Both the position numbers and the translations under genes were made by a program. Positions 13,201 through 25,200 of a DNA stretch of 64,000 nt are shown in pieces. This DNA is from Symsagittifera roscoffensis (Eukaryota > Xenacoelomorpha > Acoela > Convolutidae). The notes beneath the pieces were generated by a model that was not told the DNA's origin, made no database searches, and saw only the letters and a program-made list of their open reading frames with translations. The DNA lies in NCBI RefSeq assembly GCF_963678635.1, contig NC_087066.1:61412875-61476874 (forward strand), written 5' to 3'. Each line of letters starts with the position of its first letter. The first letter of the stretch is position 1.

Positions 13201-16200
13201 CTGTTTATTGACTCATTACTTTTTTTCAACAGTCTATTGGCTATGTTTTTGAAAAAAATTGAATTTTGTTTTCTATTGTGCGTTCATTGACACTTTTCGA
13301 AAAGTCTAGTGGCTCTGTATACAGTGATTGAAATTCAATTTGATTAATTTTAATAGTTTGCATTTATACCGTTTGTGTATCATGAATTTTATTTTTGTGC
13401 TTTAAAGGCTGTGAGTTTACCTTGTTTTCATCAATATAGTTGCCTCATAAGAGCTTTTGAAAGGCGACAAATATTTTATTGCGGTTGTGCTTTATGCATA
13501 GAAACTTGGAATCTCAAAACTTTCGTGGATCAAATTTTTCGAGACAATCTTTGTTCGGCTGAACGGTTGCGTGCACAAATATTGCCTGCTTAGTTACTGC
13601 TTGATTAAGAGTAATGAACGAAGTGAATAGTCTTATATAGGTACTGGTGATTTTTTGCTGGCTTTTCGGGAAAAAATTTGTTCACGCTCAATTTTGATTT
13701 TTCGAGGTTTTAATTTTGATTTTTTTGTTCGCTTCATTTTTTTGTTAAAAAGAAGGCCAACTATCGAACAATAAAAATCTAAAGGTCACGAAAAACGTGA
13801 TCAATTTCTGATTTCAAAAATGGAAATTAATTATCAGATTTCCCAGTGAAATAAAAGTTTTACCTATCGATCCATTTTTCTCAAATTGGGTTAATTTTAT
13901 CAAAAAGGTGGCAATCATAAATTGTTCTTCAACGTCAAAGAGCTTTGAGGCCATCTATGTTTTCTTCTAAATTCAAAAGTTGAATGTTTGTCAAAAAACA
14001 AGTCAGTTTTTTGGAGTTACCCTGCGTTTATTACTCTTTTCCAAATGTCAGTTGGCTATGTTAAATTTTGTTTCAATACTAATATTACACTGGCAATAAT
14101 GTTTCGCGACATCGCTTTCGTCAAATTGAACTTTCGTTCTTTTGTGCGACATTCAAATTTTTCAATTCAGTGGCTCTCGTCTTAATTTAATTCGGATTTT
14201 CGCTGTGCTTTTTAGTGTGATATCGCAAGTGGCGTGAAGCTCTCTTTCACCTCTGTTCAAATTAGGTTATTTTTTGAATTAATCAGATATTCATATAATT
14301 ATCTTAAAATCAAAGAGAACTGGCGATTCGAAGTGTTCTACGAAAGTTGATAAAACTCCATGAAAATTAGGCCTTGTTTCTAATTTGTCGAGCGCAGTAA
14401 CTTGTTTCTGATTATATGTTGGCTAGTTTTTTTTTCGTTTAGACTCCAGCGAAGCCTGATCCTCCAAAACGACCAAGCAGCAGCTGCAGTTCAGCCATGA
14501 AGACGAAACCAGTTGCTGCTGTTGTGAACTCTTCGCCCAACCCCTTTCTTCGACCAGTGCCAATCATGCCCCCTCCTAGTTCACACGACGGGGTCTTCTC
14601 CAGCCACTCAACAGAATCGAGTGTTGCTGCTGGCCAGAATGGAACAACGAAAGTAGTGCAAAATGGCACTTTGAAGTCTTCAAACTTCGCCAGAGGAGTT
14701 TCAGTGTTCAACAGTCGGTAAGTTTCCGGTGTGCAATAACAAAAAAGTCAAAATCTCCAGTTAGATTTTGGCAAATAGTTTTTCTCAGTCATTCCAGGTC
14801 CGCAGTACTTTCTGCAATACGTTGCCGGCGTATTTTTTTTAGTGCTTTTATGCTTGGTTCATTGGGCGCTATGTTCAAGTGGAAAAAAAAACGAAGTGAT
14901 TTTTATTTACATAGATTGTGATGATTTTTTAAAACTTTTTTAGGTAAAGTCTTAAGTTTATTCACGTTCAAATTTGAATTTTGATTTCCTTTTCAATTCA
15001 GTTCAAAATCATTTCCTAAAACTTGACTATGAAGTTCCAAAACTGTTAAGGTCACTGAAAACCTGAATGACTTCTAGTTTCGAAAATGGGCTTTAATTTA
15101 AGAATTCTCAGCGGAATGAAAAAATGGATGGATCCAGTTTTCTTTATGTAAGATAATTTAGGAAAAAAGTGTCATTCATTAGCAGTTTCGTTACAATTTT
15201 CCAGCCATATGCTGGCTATTTTCTTAAATTGGGCTATAAATTGCTACTAGCTTGCAATATTGAGGATCGAATTGGATTAAATGAATTTAGCATATTCGTG
15301 GATTCTCTGAACCAGAGACGCTGGGTTGCTAGAAGACAGTAAGTTGAGTGGTCTCGATGTAGTTAAATCATAATCACGCTCATCTCGTGTGTCTTTTCTA
15401 TCATTGTTTAAGAATATCAAAAGTCTGAAGAGCTATTTTTCCTTGTAAGAATGAAAAGAAGGGATTGTCAAAATTTGAACTCCAAATTCGTAAAATCGGG
15501 AAAGCCAAGCGATAATTCAGACAGGGTGCATCTCCATTGAAAAATGTTGGACGGATTTTCTAAAATTGTGTTAATTTCTTTGACTTTTTACGGTCGGGCT
15601 CAGATATTCCAAGCTCACTGAAAACCCAATCGTGTTTTTTTTTGAAAAATTCTTTGGCTAAAATGGACTTCGTGTAATGGTACCAATAAAGGGGGGCTCT
15701 TTGGGTGGCGAGGGGTGGGATCCTTGAATGGAGGGACGTCCCCCTTCTTGGCCCCTGCGTAATGTACATCTTTTAGAATTTAGCGTTTTGGTTCTTTCTT
15801 TGTCGAAGAAAGAAAGAAAGAATTTATTCCTTTGAGTCATTAACGTTAATACAACAAATATTGAAATATTTATTTATCAAATAAGTTTTTAAACCGTTGT
15901 CTTAGTAAATTTATGATAATGGATGATAGAAAAAGGCAACAACGATGTTCACTAGACACCTACCGTGAATTAAGCTGGGCTGAAAAGAAAAAAATTGTTT
16001 AAAAAATATTTACACTAGCCATCAGCTTAGTGTACTATTACGAACCTTCTTTTTTTCTAACCTAACTCGCAAATAAAAGTGCTCATTAAAATTGTTCACT
16101 TAATTGATAATTTCACTGTAGCATTGGAAATTGCATAGCATCTGTTCTCTGCTTTATTTGTGGCTAGTGTTTGGTGCATATTAAGCGTCTGTGGCGATGT

Positions 16201-19200
16201 GGTTAGAGTCTAAGATTTAATTCCTAGGTCGCAGGTTCGAATCTCAGACGGAGCCGAATTGTAACTAATTCGAAGCGTATTTCTAATTGTTCTTATTGCG
16301 CTTTATAGAGCTGCTTTTTGTCGTGTACTCGCTAGTGCTTGCAAGCGAAGCTTCGCCTCTGTGCAAAAAAAAATAAAACTTAGTTTTTTGACACGAATTG
16401 TGTGAAAATGCTTGTTTAATTTAGTTATTTCAATTCATTAGCTTATACGAGTTTGTTTGAGGCCATTTATCAAACAATCCAGCTTATTTAACAAAACCTT
16501 TTTTCTCCTTTTTAAAGTGTTTTGAAAATCTCAAGAAAATCATAAAAATTGCCATATCTTGTAAGCTGAAAAGATCTGTGCAAAGTTTGAGGCTATTTAA
16601 GCTTAAAAGTGAAAAAAAATTCATTGAAGTCTTTCTTTTTCTAAGTTAATATTTCCTAGTTTATAATTGTCGATGAGTTTACAAATAAATTATGATCGTG
16701 TTCCGACATGCTTACCATAGTTTTGGTTTTTATCCCTAATTTTGTTTAGCAAGTAGGATTAATACTTGTAGTTTCTTCGCACTAAGTGCGAAAAAACTAT
16801 AGAGCAGGGTGTTTTTTTTTCTCCTGATTTTGGTTACACCGAGGAAAGGTTGTATGATATCTTTTGAAAGCCATAGTAATCGTTATTTGTGTTCCAAAAA
16901 AAACTTGGCTGGGCTGTTCAGACAATAATTTAGGCAGGTTGGTAATTTTGTTCGTTTTTATTTGTTTTTCTTTATAATTACAAAAGTAATAGGAACATTC
17001 AGTTCTACTTGCGCAGCAACAGTCTCTCCTTTTGGTTACTTTGAATCTACTAATTGACTTTGTTTTTGCTGAAAACAGAGCCGCCATGGTTCAACCCCAA
17101 CCAAGGCCGCCCAGGTACAACAGCTCCGGAACAGGACAGACCTCGACAGCCAATCAGAATCAACAGCCAGTGAGCGATCACAATCATACAACGAATACAC
17201 TTAATTTGACTTCGTCGACGACAGATTTGAGCCGAATAGCGGGCGAGAAGGTGATTCATATTGCATAGAGAAAATGTTGTTATTGTAAATGATAATCCTG
17301 TGATAACGCCAGTTTGTAGCACAACATGCGAGCTCAGTTGTCGATAACAAGCCTTTTTGATCATTGATTTGGACAAACATAGGTCGGGTGGTTTCGAACC
17401 GCCGACAATTCGAGTAAGAGGCGGATTCATTAGCTATTTCACGTGACTGTACAGGCTCGGGATGGTCTGAAGGTATGGGCTCATACTGTATTATCATAGT
17501 TGGCGATTTGTGCATTTAGGTCTCATATCTGCAGAGAATCAATTCTGGCAGTGCGCACATGAGACTACAACAACAACAACAACAACAGCAGCAGCAGAAC
17601 TTGAACAACAGCAGTGCTACTGGTGGTCAGTCAGTGGATTGTGCCAAACAGACTGACGCTTCCACGAACCATAGAATGGGTGCCAAACGTTAGTAATCCG
17701 ACTCTTTAATGGATAACGAGTATAGTGTTGCGCAGGAGCTTAAAATATGTTGCAAAGACTTCCTATATGTTTACACTTGAGATTAGCGAGCGTCATCTAA
17801 TCGGAATTAGACTTTTTTCGGTATAACAACCAGTTTAACAAAATCAGTTCAATCACTATGCAGCTTATATGCTCAATTTCATTACACTTGCGAGCAGCGT
17901 AGTGTATTAGTACGACCCTTCTTGTTTCCTAACCTAACTCGCATATAAAAGTGTTCACTAAAATTGTTAACTTATTTCGTGGCATTTTTGCTATAATCAC
18001 GATCGTTAGCATTTCATAGCATCTGTTCTCTGCTTTATTTGTGGCTGATGTTTGTATTAATTAAGCGTCCGGGGCTGAGTCGTTAGTGTGTGAGACTCAT
18101 AATCTCTAGGTCGCAGATTGAATCCGAGACTTAGCCGAGTTTTTACCAATTCGAGGCATATTTATACTTGCACATTATAGAGCTGTTTTTTGTCGTGTTC
18201 TCGATAATGTTTGCTGAGTGAAGCTTCGCCTCTTTGTGGAAATTAGAATTTAAGTACTGCGTGTGTGATAGTTCCTACAGGGTAGTTTTGGAGGTGTTTT
18301 TTCAGTAATGAACGTAGTGAAGACTCATATAGGTCTTGCTGATTTTTTTTGTTTTTTTTTAGGCAAAAGTCTTAAAATATTGATGCACTTAGGTCTAATG
18401 CACTTTTGAGTTCGATTGAAATTCATCTGCTAAAAGTGACGTGAATAGCACTCTCCAAATACGAACGTGGAAATGGTGCGAAAAACCTGAACGATTTCTA
18501 GTTCCGAAAGTGGAATTTATTTTAAGATTTCCCAGCGGAATATTAACTTAACCTATTGATCCAGTTTTCTCAAGTTGGGTTTTAATTTTACAAAATCAGT
18601 TGTTTTTCCGGCTCAACTGGTGTCTGCTCAAAGATTGCTGGCCTTGTTTCCGCTTCAGTTTTGTTCAGTTGCTAATTTCATATGTGTTGCTTGGCATGTT
18701 TACCCAGGATTCATGTTTGTTAAAAACAGTATTATGAAAGTAAATGGGATTGGGTTTTTTATTTTATTGTTTTGAGACGCTTTGGAAAATTTACTCTTTT
18801 TGCCAAGAAATAAGTTTCTCAAAAACTTTTCCGATTTCCAAAAAAAACGTGTCCAAAGAAAGGGTATTCATGTGTGCCTGCATACTCCCCTGGTCTCTTT
18901 CTGTTTTACCCCTTTGTCTACAGCCTACGAAAAAGTCTGGGGGGGGGTATGTTTGAGCGATAATAGAAAGGATATAAAATATCCCTGCAAAGCTTCACTG
19001 CATTAGCGGCCTGCCGCATTTTATTTACAAAAAGTTATTGTCCTCGGAAAAGCTACGGTCCTTTTGATTTTTGAGCGGTGTTTTAAGTTTTAACCGAAAA
19101 TAGTCTCTCATATCGTAGATTTTAGATTTAATCCGAAGAACGGGCTGTGAGAAGCTCATTTGCATACACGACTACGCAAAAAAATTGACACAAAAACCTG

Positions 19201-22200
19201 TGCCCCTCGAAAAATACAAATTTTTGATTTTTTGAACGTTTTTGAAACTTCTCGAGAACTACCCTACCAGTCCTGGATTTTTGGTTTAACAAATTTACAG
19301 TTTGGTTGAATCTCTTCTGCATAAGTGGATACGTTTTTTTAAAGCAGAAAGCTTTAATTCTCGGAAATGTCAACTTTCTGATTTGTTGACCGTTTTTTGG
19401 ATTTTTCTCTAACTATCCTGCCAAATCTGATATCATAAGTTTAATCGACCCCACAGGCTGTTTGAAGCTGACATTTCTAGTTTGCTAGGTCCAAATTTTT
19501 TGGAAAAATTTGTTGCGTTCAAACAAATGAAAGTTTTGAAACTTAGACCGTTTTTTCGAAGTTTTTTTTTACTCCACTCGAAAATTACCGTGCCAAATTT
19601 CAGGTTAAGTTTTTAATCGAGAAAACCAATTTCTGGACTCTCCTATTCTTTATCGGCCACGAGCTGCTTCAAGCAGAAGTTTTTAAACGGATTTGGCAAA
19701 GTCAAGTTTTTGAACTATGACCGTTTTTTTTGGAAAATTTCAAAGATGTTAATTTCAATCTAAACAAGCGATCGATCAAATTTTTCATGCAGAAGTGTCT
19801 ACTCCCTATTTTTGTCAGAGGATTTGAAAATCTCAAAAAAAATTTTTCCCTTGTCACTTATTTTATTAGAGAAACAATTAAGGTTTTGGTCGAAGTCCTT
19901 TTTTCGAAATTACGCAGTTCTTCCCGCATCGGTATAACAAATTCAAAAATATCAAAGACGTATCTCCAGCTTTAGTTGGGCCTTAGGTGTCCTTCATCGA
20001 AACATATGAAAATTTAAGTTCACCGTATTTCTTCCAACATTTTTTTTTCGACATGCTTTTTTATGATTATCGCAAGTTGTGCTTCGCTTCTGTATCTACA
20101 ACAAACTTTGGAAAAGTAAAATTTGAAATTTGAGTCAGTATTTTTTTTTTTTTTTTGCATTCATAAAGCGCTATAAATAGACCCAAATTGGACCAATTTT
20201 ACTGCGCCGCAGGCAAATTTTTGGAAAAAGGCGTTTGTTGGAAAGTTTCGACCAAAAAATTGCGTTTTTTGGGCACGCGCACATCCCTCAAAATTAGTAT
20301 AGATTGGCACCGAAGGGGCCTGTAGAAAAGTTTTGAGGGGGACACTTTGTGTCGGCAGTAGGTCAAGTCCCTGAAGGAGGGGGCTTCCGCCCCCCATCTG
20401 CTACTGGATTGTGCTATGTGGACACCTTATTGATACTGTGGCATGTTCTATCCGTGTCGCTTCCCTATTTTATCTTGTTCTCTCAAAGTTGAAATGAATC
20501 AGAGTTTTTTGGATAAATGTAACTTCTTTTCTCTTTCTTTCCATATGTGAGTTTTTGTAATGTTAAAGACGAGAGGATGAGAACCAAAAAGCCGCAATTT
20601 CGGATAGCCAAAGAAATGGTTAAAAGCTGAAAACTTGCATAAAATGCCAATGCTGCGTGAATCTGATTTTGTGTTCATGTTTAAAAGTCGATTCCTCGTT
20701 TTTTTAGGAAAAGTCTTGAGTTTTGTTCAGGCTCAGCTCAAATTTACTTTTTTGGGGTTTCACGTAATTTCTTTCAAGTTCAGTTAATTTTTTTTTGATA
20801 TAAGACATGGCTATCGAACTGCAAAAAGTGAAAGTTGACGTCTAGTTTTGAAAGTAGCGTTTGTTTTTCAGATTTCCCATCGAAATAACAATTTTACGTG
20901 TTGATCCAGTTTTCTCAAATTGGGTTAAGTTAATCGAAAAAGTGCCAATCATAGGTTGTTCATGAAATTCAAAGAGCTCTAAGGGCATAATTTTTTTTTT
21001 GAATATCGAATGTTGAGATTTTAAAAAATTAAGTCGGTGTTTTTTCTGTTTACTTGCGCTCATTGACTTTTTCCAGCTGACTACTGGCTATATTTATTTT
21101 AATGTTCGGCTATCCGGAACCTTTTTTTAGGATCTCTGAGTGTTCGGCTATGTGACACGCCACCAAAAGGAGGATTACGACTATCTATACGGAAATCTTT
21201 TTAAAAACTTTTCCCTCTAATTATTCGTTTGCCACTGTACTGTTCTTACCAATACAAAAATGAAGAAATGTTTAGAAAAATAGTTATTTTTTTTTGAATT
21301 ATTTTATTGTAGACCATTTCGTAGTGCAGAAAGACAATAGATGGGAGGTTGTGGCAGATAGTTCCACCTTAGCCGACAGCTCACTAGACCGAAGCAGTCT
21401 ACAATTAAACCAAAACCACAGTCAGAATACTAATGCTAACCATAATAAACCACAACAACCTCTGCCGACGGCCCCCTCTCAGACAGATAAGCCAGTTCAA
21501 CCAGTGAGACCCATGCTCAGAACAGACCACGTCTCGCACAATCAGAACACGAGTCAAAGCGATCACAAAAGCCCACAAGTGAAGACGAAAGACTCGAATA
21601 GTAGTTATAATAATAGTCATAATAACAATGCAGTGGTAGTGAAGGTGATGAAAAAACAGTCAGTTGGCAATAGTGAGAGTCACAATTCACAGAAGATGTC
21701 GGCCAAAAGAGAACATAGTGATAAAATGGGTGGTGGAAATGTAGCGAATAAGCGCTCCAGTTCTTCAGAGAGTCAGAACACGAACAGTTTGGGTACGCTC
21801 ATTTTGTTCAGAGTTTAATTTCTATGAATTTTGTTTTGTTCCATCAAAAACAGACACATTTTTTTTTGATTTGATGTTTCTACGATGAAAGCTTTGCGTT
21901 AATTGATCGGACCACATCATCTACGAGTTTCCAATATGTCTTTGAAAACGAAGTTTTTGATAATTAAGTTTTTGACTAATGTGAGCATGTTATTCTCATA
22001 TAAGTTATAAGTTTAATTTATGTCTATCTGGAAAATTAAAATGGGAATTGTTTGTTCAGGAGGCACAAACACGCGTAGCAATACAAGAGCAAAACTTACC
22101 TCTAGAAATCAGTCGGTAAATCGCAAATCAACAACTCAATCATCTGCAAGTGGGAAGACAATTAAACAGCAGAGCAACGTGACGAATGGTGGTGAAGTGA

Positions 22201-25200
22201 GAAAGGGAAAACAGCAGCGACTACCTCTGGCCGACTTGGAACAGATGCACAATCAGACAGATGAGACAGACGTGAACAACAACAGGTGAAATAAGAAAGG
22301 GATAGTCCCTCATAACTGAAGGGTAAATGACAGAAAATTATATTGGCCCATCAGAGTTGACCATTCAAGTCTATATTCAAGCTAAAGATATTAACAAAGG
22401 GAATAAACTGAACTTAAATTCAAAACTTAGTCGAACCGCGAAAATTGAAATTTCAGCGTTAACAAATTTTAACTTAAAAAAACAGTACTTGTTCACGCCG
22501 AAATTCGAAATTTCTTAGTGTGACTTTTCATTTCTTTCAGTTTCAGTTCATTTGTCTAAAGGAAGCAAACTCCACTATCAAACAGCGGAAGTGTAATGAT
22601 CAATAAAAACGTGATCTATATTCGAAAGTGGATTTTAATGTTCAGATTTCCCTTCGGAATCAAAACTTTAACTATTGATCAAGTTTTCTCAATTTGAGTT
22701 AATTCATTTAAAAAGTGCCAGATTTATTGCGTGAAAGTTCAAGCGCTTTAAGGCCTTTCATTTTTTGCTTTGAAACTCAAAGGTTGAAGTTTTTCCTAAA
22801 AAACCTTCAGTTTTTTTTTCATTTCCTTGGATTTGTTCACTTCTTTTACTTTTTGGTGTAGGCGAAGCATCTTTGGTGTAGGTGAAGCTGTGTTGTAACA
22901 TATGTGTATTGCTTTAGTGTGATGATAGCTCCCATGGGCAAGGATAGATTGTCAAGACCGGATCTGAAGTCGAATGGGAGAGGTTTCTCCCGAGCGAGGA
23001 GTTCTACAAGAGAGAACAGCAGGGCAGATGACAGCATCAACAGAGACCGAGACAACTCCTCCTCTCTTGTGCCTGCCGCTGCCACTACCCTCAGAAAACA
23101 CAGGTAATTTTTTTTTTGCAGTCTTTTTTTTCTGTTCACTTGAAGCTCAGCAAAATTACGGAACAAAGATTACACTCTCCCTTAACAAAAGTGCAAATGG
23201 CGGTAACGTCTATGTATAGGGCGACAAAGGTCCGGAGGTCGAATCTGACCAGGAAATGTTTGTTTTCGAAAAATCCAAAAAAAAAATCATTTTGAAATAA
23301 CATTGTCAGCTTTTATCGTTCACTGATTTTTTGTCGGCTCAGTTGCAACTACAGCGCGGTATTTTATTTTGATCAAGCGTTTTTCCGATTTAAGGTTTTT
23401 GTTTTGGTTTATATGATATCAATTTATTTATCTATTATTGCTTTGCTTAACTCAAAAATAGTTTATGATTACACTTGCGAGCTTTAGAGAGCGTAGTGTT
23501 GTAGTACGGCTGTTCTTATTTCCTACCTAAATCGCAAATATTGGCGCCACTTTTGGTGACACCTTTACGGTTATGATAGAATGTGATTTCACATTCAATT
23601 AGTACTAAGTTAACACAGTGGAATCATTTTAAATTCATCAAACGAACGTCAAAACTTTAATTGTTTCAAACAACAGTACAATTAAAAAAAACTTGATTTC
23701 AGAATTTTTTTTTTGCAACTCAATATATACAACTTTCAAAATTCATAATTTATACATAATTGGGCTCCATGCTTTCCAATTTATATCGTGAAAATGTAGT
23801 GTGGAGGCCTTCAGCTTGTTATATTCCGTATTAATACATGCAAAATTGTGTCTATTTGCATTTGACGCCACTTTTGCTGCATCGCGTTGGTAATTGATTA
23901 GAATATGTAGCTGCTTTATTTGTGACTAGTGTTTGTTGATAGTTATGCTTCTCGCCGAGCGTTTTCTTTTGTTCTCGCTAGTGTTGCGAAGCGCAGCTCA
24001 GCCTCTGTTTCATTTGTTTCCCTATGGGGAGGGGGTTCATGTCTCAAAACGTTATAGTTCAAATGTTTTTGACAAAATATTTGTTTTCGGCTCAGCTGGC
24101 GTCAACATAACTTTTTGTCAGCTTCGTTACCGTTTAATGATTTTTTTGGAATGCTTAATTAACGCCGGCGATTGTTTCTTGGTATGTTTTCTCTTCAAAT
24201 TGAACAATCATGCCAATCATAATATGTGCTCGAAGTTCAAAGAGATACAATGCCTTTTTCGCTGTTTGACCTTTGGTATCTTTTGAAGTTCATTTCCTTT
24301 TTAGAAGGAGGGCAAATTCCACTATCGACAGCAAAAACGTAAAAGTCACGGAAAACTTTATTTTCCGGTTTGCTATGTTTCTTATACCGTCCGAAATATA
24401 TTGTTGTCTTTCTTTCTTTGAACCAATAGGGTCGGAACCTTATTTTCTACTGGCGCAGCAACTGTTTATTCTTGTTTTCTTTGAAATTTGAATGTATTTA
24501 CAGAAGATTTGAAATAGTCTTTCAATATTCTTGAGGTTTTGACATCTTCTTGCAATGTTTCGTTGTTTGTCTCATCAAAATTGAGTTAACATAGGAATAC
24601 AATCGGATCCAAATAAGGGTTTTGATGATAATAATTGTTTAACTGGCATTAAAGGTATTCTGTGCACAATCGTAATGCGACAACTCGCAACAATAGACAA
24701 CTCGTAATATAAGACAACTAGCATTAAAAACAACAACTCGCTACAAACTCACCTCCGCAGTCCCGCCATTTTTTGCGAGCTTGCCAACAGAAGATAGGAC
24801 TTCAAACGAAGTTTATAGTCGGTTATCGCCGCAACCCGCGCGCAGCGCCCCCTTTGGCTGCGTAATTTGTAAATTAATTTTCGAACTTTGGGAGTTCTCG
24901 TTTTCATTAGATTTTGCAAGTTGTCTTTGTTTGCGAGATGTATTTTGTTGCGAGATGTATTTTGATGAGAGTTTTATTTTGTTGCGAGTTTTTGCTTTAC
25001 TGATCAAGATCACTTTTGAGTTTAAAAACAGTTAGATGCGTAAATATGGATTTTTTTGAACCTGTAAGAAGTTTAACTGCCTTGCCTTTATTTATGATGT
25101 ATTACAGTCGCCGTTGGCGTCAATATAATCTAATGAACCCACGGTACCTTCTAACGGTATTGCAATCGGGTACTAGAATTTTTTCCCGTAATAAAATTCA

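Larger units (their letters stand above)
9440..14442 (+). other. TTLL4 intron 5 (repeat-filled)
   Basis: About 5 kb of A- and B-family repeat copies and fragments in + orientation with T-rich linkers. Individual copies are listed separately. Between about 11220 and 12370 only short family fragments are recognisable. No exon with suitable phase was found. Confidence 0.65.

Noticed and set aside
23933-24286. 117-codon + strand open frame
   Set aside because: It runs through the end of a family A copy and a family C fragment; hydrophobic composition comes from T-rich DNA.
24781-25035. 84-codon open frame with a Cys-rich middle
   Set aside because: It lies across the foldback element and its repeated GCGAGATGTATTTTG words, so the frame is a by-product of repeats.
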